A stretch of DNA of 64,000 nucleotides from Caprella mutica (GCA_947561585.1 CANNZV010001437.1:62001-126000); one strand, 5' to 3'. Positions 1 to 14,300 are shown, numbered from the stretch's first letter. Notes: generated from the letters alone by a model not told the origin. Numbers and translations: made by a program.

Positions 1-75
1 CCCCATTTATTTATGTATGGGTACACCTCAGGTTGGAGTTTACCCAAAATGTAACTTATTCCTACTATATCTTAC

Positions 76-1899
76 CAACGAAAGGCAAATGACGGCTTGG
101 TGGAAGGTTCTGAATTGATGCCATCAAGAACACAATCATCCCCAGCAAGGAACTGGTGGAGAGACCAATCCTCTCACCACAGTTAACGGGAAGAAGGAAG
201 CACAGAACAGCTAGGCAAGAGTAATTATAATCACCTAACTGACATATTTATTCAGAATGATTTGTCAGAATGTATGATCAGCTCTATAATTTATAGCCAT
301 AAGTCTACTATCTGGTATTTCTAAACTTTGTAATCTATTGTCTTATGTGTGTTATCTCTATCAATATATTAGCTAATTTTCATCCAAATTCATATATATT
401 CCTATAATCTCATTAGATTAAGTCTGCAATCTGTACTTGTGTGCAGATAGCATACTAATGATTACTAATTCAATGGCGAGACTCACAACAAATATTTATG
501 AGGATAGCCGGGATGATGAGATACTGAACCAATGTCTCAGATCTTCGGTGTAGCTGGAGGAAGTAATCCAAATCTGGAAAAAAATATATGTTGATGAAGT
601 TGTATTTCGTACGGATAGGAATTTATATTTAGTTTATAGTGCGTTGTTATACAGAATTCTAATATCTCTTGGTTTTCGAAAGCTTGTTTATCGAATAGAA
701 CACGCAGGTCATAAATTTCTTATAAAATATCTTAAACTAGTTAATAGTAGTTATACTACTCACTATAGAAAGGATGTTCACAACAAGGATCTTGATTGAT
801 GCTGAGTTCTACCCAGCCATCCTCCAAAAAGAATTCAGGACTTGGCGAATAGGAAGAGAAAACTGGAGGAAGGCCTGAAAGGGTCACCTGTTAAAGATTT
901 TACAGTGAATAGGTAAGTTCTATAATCCGTATGAACTGGTAAAAAATTTCTATTGAAAACTAAAGCGTAAATTGAGGAAATGATTAAGGATTTTGAGTCA
1001 AACCACCATTTTATTTTCACTTCAACATTTGCTCATGGAACTAATTTACAAAAAAAAGGCAAACAATCTACTCAACTTAACACAATTATCTGTTCAACTA
1101 CCAAACAACAATATCTGTTCAACAACCTAATAAAATTTGGTCACCTCGCTACCGTCGTAAGTCCAAGATACAAAGCCTATCCGACAGGTTTGCCTGTCGA
1201 AAGGATACCAATCGACATCCATTGAACAACTGGAGGTGAGTAGCTCTCTAGTCACGAAATATATCTCTCCAGTGTGTCTGATTAACACGTTAGTTTTCAC
1301 TATAGAGTCTTCGTATACGCTGCCAGCCCTGCTTTCAGATATTGGTTATTAAGACATCGCTTAATAATCAAAAGACCACATAAATGATTGTAAAACACCT
1401 GCTATGTGATTTCAAACACATTTTAAAAAGAATAATCAATTTTTTTCAATGACAAAGTTAAAATATTATACAATAATTGCTTTTGTGGCAGCGGAAAAAT
1501 TTGTAAATGATATTTCAGTTATATTCACGTATTGAAAAGAGTGATATCAGGAATCCATATATGATGATATGGAATCAGTAATTGGGATATATTGGCGTAG
1601 TTCTCTGGATTCCAAGTAAGTCTGTAATCTTTCCAGCTGTATGTGACTCCGGTATTGGAAATCATAATCTGATTTAAGGTACTCTGATGAAGAAAAATTA
1701 CCAAATTTATTTCCATTTTTATCTGCTAACATATCGATGCTATGAAATAATATTACCTTACCAAAGATACAATTGCATATACTATCAACTGCATTGAGAC
1801 ATTTGTAACTGGTTGGTTTTCATCGAAGGGTCGAAGAGCTTTCGAATAGTTAGCGAAAAGTTTTTCCATCAACTCATTTTCTTTGACTTGCTTCATCAT
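76..1899 (-). CDS. Nicotinic acetylcholine receptor-like alpha-type subunit, gene 1 (partial, 3' end off window)
   Basis: Six exons were assembled on the minus strand: 1762-1899, 1529-1683, 1145-1328, 764-887, 487-573 and 76-210. All have AG/GT borders and matching phases, and 823 coding bases are read without a stop. The product would be a subunit of a pentameric cation channel in the plasma membrane. In order I see the first beta strand (EKLFANYSKALRP), the W.D.RL.WNP...IWIPDITLFN segment, a Cys-loop (CSMDVDWYPFDRQTC, 13 residues between cysteines), SWTYDGSE, the vicinal pair DPCCEHPFY that marks alpha-type subunits, M1 (LVQYLIIPAILINIC) and M2 (NCGERIGLSTSSLLGMIVFL). The Glu of GER at the inner mouth fits cation selectivity. 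M3, the loop and M4 lie left of base 76. The first ATG follows an in-frame TAA and no signal peptide is visible, so an upstream 5' exon probably remains unfound. Exon lengths from the second onward equal those of the paralogue at 8323-15338. The ligand is unknown. Confidence 0.9.
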
Positions 1900-3307
1900 G
1901 CTTTATTAACTTGGAAATGTGAAGATGATGACTAGAACTGGACTGGAAATGGGTAGATGATGTGAAATCAACTGAAATTGTTTATATGACATATTGGCTA
2001 TACTTTGATAGTTATCATTTACTTGAAACCTGAAAGGTTGGCAGTAGCCACAATTTCACAGTACTCTTAAAGTGAATGTTACCATAGGTCATAAACCAAC
2101 TGACTTTTCGAAATTATATAGACCTATGTTAACACCTTCCGAGTTCCTCTAATTTTAATTCTTAGAATTATGTGAGAATTTCTAAAGCTCAAGAAATATA
2201 CATAGTGAAAAATTTATACCATCTTGTGAACCAGTGAAATATTTAAAGCCACTGATTGTAAAAATATGCAAAGCTTAATCTTGATGAGTTAAATGAACAG
2301 TTCTCATGCTGACATAAAATATTTAATCACTTTTAGAGCTTTGGCTATATACTAATGATCAATTAATTAAGAGATTAGGTAGTCTTTGGTTCTAGGGTAT
2401 ATAATGTCTCGTCATTATATACTTAGTGTCTGTTAGAGTTAGTTACTTGTTACTTATAGTAGTACTTAAGGGGATCGTCTTGTGGTTTTTTGCAATTTTT
2501 ACAGATTTTTTTCTACTTTATGTCCCTAGTAAACATTCCAAAGAAAACGTACAAAAAGTTTCATTTTGGTGTGACAACTATAAATCAGTGTGGTTGGGGG
2601 TATTGAATAATGGAGGGGTTGGTGACAGATAGGGTGTGCAACAGTAACCCCCCACCCCTGAAAAATGGGCTTAGTCTACCATTTTTGGTAGATGGCGTCC
2701 TCGTTGCCTTGGGGAACCTTTGAGTTCTCATGCAGGGACGGAAAGCTCCTTTTTTTGCTTCAATTTTTCATTTTTTTGTGTGTGTTTTTATAATTTTAAA
2801 CTTTTTTGTTTACTCCAATATCTCACTAACTTTTTTACTCAAATCGTACTCGCGCCAAGTCTGTTGACTCAATAAAGAAAAATTTATAGATGCTAACTTT
2901 TTAGCTCGAAACTCATAAGATCGTCTAGAGCCCTTTTTTTCAATTTTGGTCTCTAACTTTTTTATTTGAAAAATGGAAAAAAATGAAAATATCTAGATCG
3001 AAATTAAAATTTAAAAAGATGTCCAGCATAACATAGTAGATTCTATAAATTTTTCAGCCAGAATTATGTCTTAGTAATAGGAAAAGATTTACAACTATTT
3101 TTCATAAAATTATTGTTCTATGTAAGTAATTAATACAAGCTTAATTATGGGGAAAAATCTGAAAATTTTATCGATTTTTTTATTTCATAAATAGGTACCT
3201 AATAACTTTATAAATGATTGTACAAAAAATCAGAACTCTAGAGAGTGCATGTGAGACGCTATGCCCCTGGGGAGACGGGGGGAGGGGGGTGGGTATAGCG
3301 CTCTTTC
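1900..3307. other. Intergenic, no gene seen
   Basis: AT-rich upstream flank of the left receptor gene. There is a short hairpin around 2397-2425 (TATATAATGTCTCGTCATTATATA). From about 2620 the sequence changes to T-rich homopolymer runs with a C-run and G-runs (2647-2656, 3276-3290), which looks like the start of the repeat described next. No splice-bounded coding exon was recognised. A signal-peptide exon for the left receptor could be hidden here. Confidence 0.4.
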
Positions 3308-3925
3308 AGTTCGAATAACTCATTTTCTATGGGTCTAATCGAAAAAAGGCCATGAACAAAAACGATAGGGAATTCAATTTTATATATAGGTACGAAGTTT
3401 CAGAACCGTAGCTTCATTAATAATTTTTTTTTCGTAAAACATGGTTGGTCCCCCAATAACTTTGAATGCCATTTTGAGGCACTTCAAAATACCTACAAAT
3501 TTTGTATTCTAAAGTATAGAACTATTTTTTGGTTGGAACTGCGTTTTTTTTTTGCATTTCATTCTTGAGGAAATTCTCTACAAAACTCGGAGAGTCGATT
3601 TTTGAATTTTTTTCGAAATATAAAATTTTGAAATTTGTTTTTTTGAGAAAAAAATTTTTTTGAAAAAAAAATTTTTTTTTTCGAAAACTAATACGAAATT
3701 AAAAAATCGGCTACCAGCATTTTGTAGAGAATCGAATTGCGATTCAAATTAAAAAAGGAGTTCTATACTTTAAAAAATGGTTCGAAGTTCGTTCGAATTT
3801 CGAATAACTCATTTTCTATGCGTCCAATCGAAAAAATGTCATGAACAAAAATGTCGTAGAATTCAATTTTATATATACGAACGAAGTTTCATAAATTTAA
3901 CTTCATTAATAAAAAAAATCCGAAA
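3308..3925. repeat. Two direct copies of a ~120-bp repeat flanking an imperfect inverted repeat
   Basis: The segment 3308-3430 recurs at 3798-3925 in the same orientation (TCGAATAACTCATTTTCTAT, then a shared ATTCAATTTTATATATA block, then CTTCATTAATAA). Between them, 3500-3780 folds back: GTATAGAACT at about 3516 and AGTTCTATAC at about 3760 are complementary, and TTCTCTACAAAA at about 3572 pairs with TTTTGTAGAGAA at about 3720. This looks like a degenerate non-autonomous element. No transposase or target duplication was identified. Confidence 0.6.
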
Positions 3926-4154
3926 CCCAGTTACAGTCTATTTAAGTATTCCAGATTGTTCAAAGTATCTATCAATATGCTCAAGATATGGCAAGTTAAA
4001 AATGCACCGTATAGCTTTTTTCGGAGTACGAAAGCCTCATCTCTTAAGTAAAATGGTGCACCATACCATACTTCAATCACATTGTACAATTACAGATAGA
4101 CAATGGTATATTACATATAAATTGATCAGGTACGTATTAAATGCTTAAGCCGAT

Positions 4155-4340
4155 TCAGAACACCAGTCGATTTAGAAATTTTGTTTTATAATATGTTATG
4201 CAATCACTTTGAGTTAATGTATTATTATCTATTTTGATTACCAGAACTATAGTCTGGTTTTGTAGTGAGAAAATTATATATTTGGTATTATCAACATTTA
4301 AATATATTTTGTTTGCAGACATCCACTCATTAATTAACAC
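4155..4340 (-). pseudogene. Non-LTR retrotransposon reverse transcriptase fragment
   Basis: The minus-strand frame reads WMSANKIYLNVDNTKYIIF and then, a little later, IKIDNNTLTQ. This matches the W..ANKL.LNV.KTK.M.F block that follows the catalytic core in jockey/CR1-type reverse transcriptases. Only about 60 residues remain and no catalytic YADD box is present, so it is a dead fragment. A second, more degraded copy of the same block lies at 6192-6413. Confidence 0.65.
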
Positions 4341-4345
4341 TTAAT

Positions 4346-6191
4346 CCTCTACGACCGGAATTCATTTTTAAAAAGCTTAAATTTAATAAACTACTTCTAA
4401 TGTGACTATATAGTTAGTAATAAATAGTTAATGTATGTACTAATTTTACTTAGTTTTTAAATTTCATTAAAAAAATTTAAACATGTGACGGGATAGTCAC
4501 ATTTGTCACTAGGTTCCACATATTTAATTTATCATAGTATATAGTCCTATATTTTTCATGAGGCTAATTCTTCACACGCAGTCGTAAAGGGTTAATTATT
4601 CATTATAAATTAGGATGTCATTACCTGGTTCAGCATCTTTTTTTATAGATAGGTATAGGAGACAGTGTTTCATCTGCAAACGAATTAAACTAAAACAAGT
4701 GGGACGAGCAAGGAAAATCTTATGCAAATATTAGAAACCAAATAAATGAATTTTACACAATACGATGCAACAATCATTCATCCTAAACGAAGAAAAGCAT
4801 AATTTTTGCCTCTACCGTTTGATAAAAACAATAATAAGTACCATTGCGTAAGTTTTATGATTCTGCTATTATTCGCTAATAGAAAGAAAACAAATTCTTC
4901 TTCAACTTACGTCCTTATATATTGAATACACCTCCGTTGTCCTTGTGCTTGATACCTGCAACTCCGGTTTTGACGAAGTTCTTTTGCAAATTGAATGATT
5001 GCTAGAATATTCTGAGGACAAAGAAGCTATTATAAGGTCTATGAAGGCCAATGTTTACAATACAGTGTTGGTTAAGGCCTTATTATTGTGTAATGGTTGG
5101 CAATTGATTTCATAAATATTTAATGGTGCTTTGTGTCGTTGATTTGATATTTTTTATTAGTTATGAAAGTATTTATGTGTAAATTGTTATGAATAAAGCA
5201 TTTATGTGTTCATTGTTTTATAATATGAGTTACTAAGTTCGTTAAACTTCCTTGAATATCTATGAATATTTGTAATAAGCTCCTGGGTTCAATATTTCAT
5301 TTTTATTGTGAAATAACCATTTTTTTTATTTTTTTATGAAAGACTAGTAAATAGCTTTCTAATGTACTGTTTGATTGTATTTAAAAAATACATTTTCGAA
5401 GAAAAGTTGACTTTTATTTTCAATAATGATGAAGAAATTAATAATCTTTGGATAGCTTTTAACTTCTAATTTAAAATTACCCCTGGATGCATGATGAGGT
5501 CAATATGAACCCAACTGAATCTTGAACTCCATTAAATATAAGTATTATTGATATATTTGAACATGGCATCGTGACATATCCCAGAGGACTGAAAGTTATG
5601 TTTGGCTTCAATAATTTCAAAAACATAGTATATGATCAATGATCATAGCCTATTTATTGGTTTTTCTTTTCATACATAAATTGGGTCAAACTTACCCCAC
5701 TCTTTATTCATATCTTTATGAATATAAAACAGTGATATATCAAGTATTTTATTCTCAAATATCTGATGAGTTACAACAATGATTCATTTAAAAGAACCTG
5801 CTACGTAATATCAAGCAACAACAAGTTTGTACAAGTTTTGACAAGGTGCTTTGCTCTCGTTGTCTATGAGAGCACCAGTAGTGCTCGGGAACTGGTGATT
5901 TGTATATTGTTCTAAAATCTAAATGCATCACTTGTTTTTCCTTGTTCAGGAGAGGTATGGATTTTGCAAATTCGTTTTCAGGGACTCGAGAGAAGTGTGA
6001 GGAGTAGCTGAGAATATTGTCTACAAAATTGAACATTACACCTTGCTTGCATGATATCATTGTCTATATTTAGGATGGAAGGCTCATTTGAATCCAGATT
6101 TGGCCTAATTCGAAGCTATGTGATGGAGCTGATCCTTGATGGAGACCCAATTGTTAATTATGATAGTGATCATTATTCCTCTGTAGCAAAT
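4346..6191. other. Intergenic, no gene seen
   Basis: AT-rich spacer between the two receptor genes. I looked for Cys-loop receptor motifs and splice-bounded frames on both strands and found none. The stretch 5810-6060 has somewhat higher GC with a 90-codon minus-strand frame, but it has no recognisable domain. Confidence 0.35.
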
Positions 6192-6413
6192 TCAATTTGA
6201 TCTAACACGGCACATATACGAGGAAAAATCATTCATTAGCTGTACGGAAGCCCAGGAGTACGAACAGTTGTGCTTCTGCATAGACACCAGGAGAACGGTC
6301 AGTTGAGCCCAAGACAATTCAGCCCAGGACAATTGTGTCCAGAATTTTTTTTGCAGCATAAGAATAATGGATTTGGTCTTATCACCATTAAAATAAATTT
6401 TGTTTGCAAACAA
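6192..6413 (-). pseudogene. Second reverse transcriptase fragment, interrupted by a 15-bp minisatellite relic
   Basis: The minus frame begins FANKIYFNGDKTKSIIL, an eroded version of the ANKIYLNVDNTKYIIF block at 4155-4340. It then runs into a short tandem repeat (about 6290-6345) with units of the type CCCAAGACAATTCAG and CCCAGGACAATTGTG. That repeat resembles the GACAAYTGCC minisatellites of the fold-back elements elsewhere in the window, so a fold-back relic may have inserted into the retroelement. Confidence 0.45.
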
Positions 6414-6429
6414 CTATTCTTAAATACTT

Positions 6430-8322
6430 AATAATTCATTATTAATTAACTTATTCGTCGAACTGGATTCTCTGAATACGAGTTTGCCATTATTACACAA
6501 AACCGATTTGATTATTCAATACCTATACTCTCATTTTCACCTATTACCACTTTTATTATCTAAAAGCACTTTATTTAACTTATAGGCAGCTACTCAATTT
6601 ATCTACATAGCTTATTCATAAATATTAAGATAGTGAGTTTCCCGAGGATAATAATATTTTATGTGTTTGGATGGTATATTTTTCATAACGAGATTTATTT
6701 TCTATAATATTACACATTAAATTGACTCACACACCGATCTAGACTAGATCATCATTCATCACTTCCCTAGATCGTCACTCATCTAGGTCATTTATCATTC
6801 GTCTCCTCACCTCCCCCTACACTTCAGCTACCACTATATATATAATATATGGAGTATTATTTAGAACAAATATAGATGATTTTATTCATACAACTGAATT
6901 GATTTCTGTTGGTTGTATCACTAATTAAGGTTTAATTGTGGCTTCATTTTTGAAGATACGTAGATCAATATGGTAAATGTATTCTCGATTTATGCTGATT
7001 TCAAAGATACAATATCACTATAGCCACATACATTACTAGAGCGTGATTTATGGAAGACTAATTACTTATTGAAGGGTCTAATATTTATATATTTTAAAAA
7101 AGTGCCCTTACAAAACTAAGACAAAGCTGGGTGTCTTTGCATAAAATATATAATAATGGGAATAAAGGGTTTCTTAGCGACTCGAAAAAGCCTAGAGCTT
7201 ATATAAACATATATATCTAGAAAAATTAAAACTAAAACATAAATAGCTGTGAATATATATAAGCTATAGATTGAATTATGAGGAATCTTCGATCGCATCT
7301 AAATTATTATATCGAGGTTACGCTATTAACAATGGGTAAATTCCTAGTACGCGTCCCTATTTCATTTAGGAACAGGAACTAGGAAAATACCCCCTTCCTA
7401 GTTCACGTCCCTAAATGAAATAGGGACGTGAACTAGGAATTTACAAAAGAATGATAATGACAACATCAGCATTGTAAAACTTTGCAAGAATCTGATGGGG
7501 TTTTCTAAGAAGGAACTTATATTTAAACTTGATATTGTGATTAAATTTTTGAATACAATATCTTCGCTCGCAAAGAGGGGATAAGTGAATGTTTTGGATT
7601 TGAATTATAATTGGTACGACCCAATTCTTATTTTTTACTATCATCAAAAGTACGTATATATGAATAAATAAAATAATTTATTCGTAAAAAGGTTACTGTT
7701 ACAAGTTTTGCTATAAGAACATTAGAAGTATCTTATAAAATAAACATATAATATAAAAAAAACTTGCAAAAACTTAACCTTTTACGTTAAGAAAACCTAT
7801 TTTATTACTCGTTTATGTGATTAAATTTAATAAATAGAACTATAATGAGTCAAATCACAATATATAGATAAACATAATGAAATTGTATAGTTGATACGTG
7901 GATTTAATTAGTTAACACTCCACTTAAGATAATTACATTAAAACTATATCAAATATCTTTATAGTATTCAAGGAGTATTCTAAATAAGCTAATAAGCAAC
8001 AATTACATCCGATTCTCCTAACGTTTCGTGAAACAATAAATCTTGCTACAAAATATCGTAGAACTAAGGTTGCCAATCTGGAAAAATGTATACAATTTAA
8101 TTCTGCATATATTTATTTATAAGTCTTTAAAGTTTTTGTTAACTTTTGATCAACATTAATACGAAACACTAATATGACGCGAAGAAAAATATTTTACCCT
8201 CCTGGTTTTGATTTCGAATTATAATTTATAAACAAAAGTTGCAGTTCGGCCTTCAATATTTTTTTTAAATTGCCTTTCATACCATCAACATATCATACTC
8301 CCATCATATAATGATATACATT
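6430..8322. other. 3' flank of receptor gene 2, no gene seen
   Basis: AT-rich sequence downstream of the stop of the 8323-15338 gene. It contains microsatellite-like TATATA (6835-6850) and the hairpin pair at 7341-7440, listed separately. The 3' UTR and poly(A) site of the receptor gene should lie within the first few hundred bases below 8322, where several AATAAA/ATTAAA-like strings occur on the minus strand. I cannot pick the true one. Confidence 0.35.
7341..7440. repeat. Two adjacent hairpins with related arms
   Basis: At 7397-7437 CCTAGTTCACGTCCCTA and TAGGGACGTGAACTAGG form a perfect 17-bp stem around a 7-base loop. Immediately left, 7343-7385 is a decayed version (CCTAGTACGCGTCCCTA ... 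GGAACTAGG). The pair looks like a duplicated small palindromic element. Confidence 0.7.
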
Positions 8323-11300
8323 CTATTCTCGATTATCCAAATCTTGAGTATACTTAACAAAATCGAAATCCGTCGAACAATTTCCTGCACCGTGTGGACA
8401 GTACTTATACTCCCTGTTTCCAGTAGGTGAATCTGTCATCACCCGAAAAGTCAAGTAAATGTTCGCAGCTACGAAACAAATGAAGAAAACTCGATCTATG
8501 ATCTTCACCAGAAACATAATCTGGACGTTGGAATATGAAGATGATACAGGATGAATTTTCTTTGATAAATATGATAGAGTTCGTTGCGTAGATTGGATGA
8601 TGGAGAGTGTTTGAGGCAACCTGTTTGTACCTAGAATGATAATGAATATATTGATAATAACATGTTGAAATTAAAGGTAAACTCCTTAATATTATGTTGC
8701 ATAAACAAACAAAAAAAAAGAGTCCAATCAGTTTCAATTCAAATGAATGAATGATCCATTGGTGTCATTTTGTAATCAGAGTCAAGAGTAGTAGTAGGTA
8801 ATGTTTGTGATAAATTACCTAATTAATGGAGAATAAGAGTGTAAGCGATATAGATAATATACTCAGTATGACTAAGGGAAATATACAATGCGCTAGATAG
8901 GTTTTTTTAATCCTATTTTCCCATGCAATGTAAGTTACCCTCAACAGCAGAAATCTCTTCCAAATCCTCAATTGGTCGACAGAATAACAAAGTAGGATGA
9001 GCGGTATGTGGTGACGATTTTTGTGGTCCTATTTTCTGTTGAGAAAAAATATTCACTCAAATATTATTCACTGTAACGTAAATATTTGTTGTACTAATAT
9101 TTACTCTAGCCAGATTCGTCATAGATACCTGTCTCGGTCACAAACAATTGCAAAGTAACGGTTTGATCACAAATATTATTTCGGGGTAGCATGTACGTAC
9201 AGTCGAAGAAAAGTGTATCCGAAATTATATTTTGACTGTTTACTAATTTCACATTTACAAAAAGAAACTTTACTAACTGCAATTCTTGTAGTTATTTTAA
9301 AATTGGTCTGGGTATACAATGGAAAATTTATATAATTACAAAACAATTGGAAATTAAGGATATGGTGATTAGTGAAATTAACATTATGTGGAGACACTTT
9401 TCTTTGATAGTACATACTGAATAGAACGCCGAAGCCTGCTGGATGATGATTGCATGTAAAACTGTTACAACGGCCACCTTATTTAGCTGACAGCATTGGT
9501 CACCTTTTTTATTCAATCAGGAATTTAATTTGAGTCGGTTTCATTTAACAATATTTCAAAGAAACTCTAATGGAGGTACAAAAATCTACGAATAATATTT
9601 CTTTAGTAAATTTAGCAAATAAAAGTTGTTGCATATTAAAACAATTATTATAAAATAAGACGAAGGTATCAGGAAATAAAATGATATGAAATACGTGAAA
9701 AAAGCAGATTTGTAGTTTGCTATATAGTTGTACCTCATCAAATATTTAGAGAAATTGGCTAATCAACGAATATGTATTGAGGAAAGATTACTAAACGAAT
9801 ATCACTGAATATCTGAAAGAGAATAAATTAAGTAATGATTGGTATAATAATAATGTTGGTAGATAATTAAATCAAAATAGTGAAAATAGAAACTTTCTGG
9901 TATATCAGCCAAATATTGTCAAAACATTAGAATAGAGATACAATGTCAGACGGTATTTTTTCACTATTATTTTAAGTTTGTCATATAGTTTACCTTCTTT
10001 TCTTCGTCATTGTCATCCGTGATAGAATGCGAATATTTTATTAAAATGATCATTCCGACGTACTTCAAAAAAATTCTGAAGAAGAAACAACAAATTAGGC
10101 AATACGCATGCATATTATTTCAAATTGCACAATAAGTAAACTGTTTCAAGCTACAAAATAGATGAATTATTTCAGGTTACATTATTATCCATTTTTTTCA
10201 AAATCTTACAGCATCCATGTTGGCATGGATAGGTTTCTCTTGGTGCTGACGACAATACTGAACACAGAACAGATGATCGTGGTGGAAGTGATGACAGCAC
10301 AAGAAGTGTAAAACTTCGCTGTAGATGAAAGATTGGTTAGTTGGAATTGTTGCATAACAATAAAATCACATAGAGATATGTTCAATAGGTTTTATTTTTT
10401 TATCAGGATATCGTATTTCATAGTTGGACATGTACGGAGACTGTAAGTACTCCTAATTGGGACACAGTTAGCAAATGGGGACACAGTAAATACTCCAATT
10501 AGAACATTTTAAGTCACCCAATTGGGACACAGGTTTTATATAATTTTGTACAGTTTGTGAAGAGTTACATTGATCATCTGAGCATCATCATTCACTTGAT
10601 GTTCAAAATAAACTATTAAAAAGAATATTCACGAGATGATTAATAGATATTTAAGAAAATGAAATGAATTAATAATCAGTATTTACCTATCAGAGGAAGG
10701 GTTTGACTTGGAGGCAGATTATGAGTAGTTTGCATCAGAAAAACCATCATTCCTAACAGAGCACTTGTGGACAAGCTTATTCTCTCACCACAATTAACAG
10801 GTAGCATGAAGGAGAGCACCGCTGCAAAAATTTAAAATCTTAGTCAAAAGCTTATTTGATCGTTCGTAGAATATGGTATTTGAAGTAGTGATTTTTTCAA
10901 TCGGAAATAATCTTTTTAAAGTTGTTATTAGGCATAACATCATTTCCTTACATGAAACATTGATTAGGATAGCCGGTACTATCAGATATTGGATGAGGGA
11001 GTGAGCTCTGCGGTGAAATTGAAAGTGGTAGATTACATCTGTAATAGTAGAGAAGAATGAGTAAGTAGCTGGATAAACCTTATACTTAATACTAAATACT
11101 GAACCAATAAGCAAATATATTTCCATGCGCTACTGTCAAATGTGTAAGTGTATCTAATGTGCTAATATTATTCCTACTTATAAGGATTATTCTCATAGAC
11201 TTTACAAATCTTAAATACGCGTACGTATCTTTTCTATATCATTTATTATACATCATTAAAATCCAACAATGAAATTGTTTCAACTCAATAATTCAATGTA

Positions 11301-14300
11301 ATGGCTGTACATTGTTTCCATTTTGACGTCAGAGTCAAGAGAAGTATTAGTTATGGACACTGTATTACTTCTGTCTAATTGTCACCTTTGTTAAGAAGAA
11401 ACAGAACAATTCCACTGATACTTGTCAATGGCATTAAAATAACACTAATAGATAAACTATTTCAATTGAATTCAAATTAATGGTACCATTTATACAACGG
11501 AATAACACGTACGTCGTACACAGGTAACATAAAACATATTTACATAATGGTATTCTCGAAATATGTAGAAATGCTTGCTACGAGAATTAAATAAATAGTT
11601 TCTACATAAATGTAATAATTATATTACAACACAGGAAACTAACTGTAAAATGGATGTTCGCAACATGGATCTTTCGTTGCAAGCACAGTTGACCAGGTAT
11701 TTTCTAGGAAAAATTCCGGATTGGGTGAATACTGGGAGAGGTCCATTTGTTCTGGATTCAAGATTAGCTGTAAGAATTATAATTTTCATGATTTATTGAG
11801 CTGTTCATATAGAAATGCTAATGGTACGCTTTTGGATGATATAGAACGGGTTTCAAGTGACAAAATGATCGATGGATTAGAGCCCACCAAAAAATATGTA
11901 TTTATATACATTTTTTAGGACTTCTACATAAACCGTTAGGTTTAAATTGAAATTCATGGAACGAAATTAAATTCTAAATTTGTATTTACCAGAACCTTTC
12001 GTAGTAGAGCAACGTCTTACTAGACATTTTTGTATTGGACCAAGATATTTTTGAAACTGTACTGAAAAGAACTTGTACTAGACAAATTCTATTTAGTCTC
12101 ATGACAAAATGTTTTGTTCGGCATAGAGCTCTCTTAATTCAAATAGGGTATCTTATTTATTATTTGCTGTTTTTAAATAAAAAATAATTGAATATTTATC
12201 ATTCTGTTCATGGCAGAGTCAGAGCTAAAAAACTGATGAAAAACACTATGTAAATATCTTTAACTTTCAAGCCTTGTATTGCAATAAATTAGTCACCCCA
12301 TGTTTTACTATGAGAAAGCAATTGAATTTATTGTAGCCATTTCTTTATTTTCTTTGTTTTTAACAATATAAAAAATATCATTTCACTATATTTAGGTAAA
12401 TTAAAATATATTATATAAAATATAATTTGAATAAGGTTCATCCTGTTTCTAAATTGTTATATTGTTATATACACAAAATCATAATATTTATTTTAGTGAC
12501 CATTTAATTATTGATAAACATATAAAGCTATCCAATAATCACAATGACCGCTTTTCTTCTAGATATAGAATAATAGTAAATAAATAGAGAAGTATGCTAA
12601 GTTTTTAATTCATTAACGGTGAACTTGATCCATTCTTCAGAAACGATGTAAACAAATAGCGTCGCACAGAGTACTCTCAAATTTTGAAGTATTATTAGTT
12701 GAATATTGTAAGTGAATAGAGTGTGAAATATTTTTTTGTAAGATAATTTCCTTGAAAACGCACATATAACTGAGTAATAGCACAAATATTATTTTAAAAC
12801 GAATGGAAAATATTTTGTGTGACGTCACTCATAATATTTTCGGATGTTCCATTATTGAAATTGTTATATTTCTCTATTTATTATGTATATAATAGTACTA
12901 AAGTGAGTTTTATACTAGACAAAGCTAGTCTGGAAAGTAATTTTGGTTGCTGTACTACAAATTAAAGTTTATACAAGGATTGAAAATTACAACAGATTTT
13001 CAAATTGTCAGATAATGTAGGACTTTCTGGAGGAACGAATTAAGTGTTAAATAAAAATCGTACCACAGAACTGGACCAAAAGACTACAAGTTGAAGGTGG
13101 TTGATCAGACTAATCACTTTGAAGCAATAGGTTAAAGTGCTAGGGTTTAGAGTTTCTTGTTTGTTTGCTGAACGACTTTATTTCGCTATTTATTTGCTAA
13201 AAATGAATTAAAATTGCATAATATTTTCTTTAAATTGAATTTAAGTTGGGAAAATGTATTTATTTAGAATGATTTTGATTGAATTAGAATTATTTTCCAA
13301 TCTAATTCACCTGCTTACCGAGTTTCCACCTTTTCTAAAAATATAATAGGACTTTATTGCATTATGGGACTTCATGGAATTTTAAAATTCCACGGCTTTT
13401 TATAATTTGAATGGCGTTTTAGGACTTTATGGCATTCTTCTGGACTCTGATTTCAAGATTGAATAAGATTGAAGCTTTCAATTTGATTATTTCCGATTTA
13501 AAGCATCCAAGTCAACTTTTGACGAATATACTTCATTCAATAAATTTCATATGTAATACCGAATGATAAAATGACTGAACTTTAAAGTAGCAAAATTTAT
13601 TATTGAATATCTCAGCTTTAACTAATTATGGTTCCTGAAAAGGTTAACTAAAACAAACAACTTATCTTGCGAATCAATTAATCAGACGAGGTAACACGTT
13701 TCCTTTGATGAAGGCTCTTCTATGTTGCCCTACCTCACTTCCTTCGTAAGTCCACGACACGAATGTGAGTTTGCAGATCTGCCTGTCAAAGGGGTACCAC
13801 GTTATGTCCATTTGGCAACGAGAGCTCATCAGTTCCTTAGTCACAAGCTTTATACTCCCATCGTACTGCAAGGCGATATTTAGAAGCTGCCGAGCATTAT
13901 TATAATTGCTTCCAACACTGTAGGATCATCATTTATATCACTAAAAATTGTATAGTAATTTTTTTTTGGAAAGATAGGTATAGAAGTTTTAAATGATATA
14001 GGTTAGCTATTGAGAAATAAATAACCAATAATACAGATCAACATTCAATTTGTTTGGCAAAATTGTGATCACATAATTTCCACCAGAACATTTTCTATCC
14101 GGAATTCGCCATCCTAATAATTAATATCAGGTTTCATAACTTAGAAAATAATGATAAAATGAATATTTTTTAACAAATAATTATTTCCTATATAAATTTA
14201 GTCTTTTTGAATTAATTAATTGATTATTAATATTAACGACAGATAAAAATACTAAATGAACTATTCAGTATTTCAACTAGGGAGATGATAGCTGCCTGTT

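Noticed and set aside
1547..1732. Frame with ADKNGNKF upstream of the 1529-1683 exon, resembling VDEKNQ of nicotinic receptors
   Set aside because: The exon ending at 1762 joins the 1683 acceptor in phase 0, and the residues STLNQIM already align to the EKNQIM position. The ADKNGNKF frame runs out of phase and is intronic.
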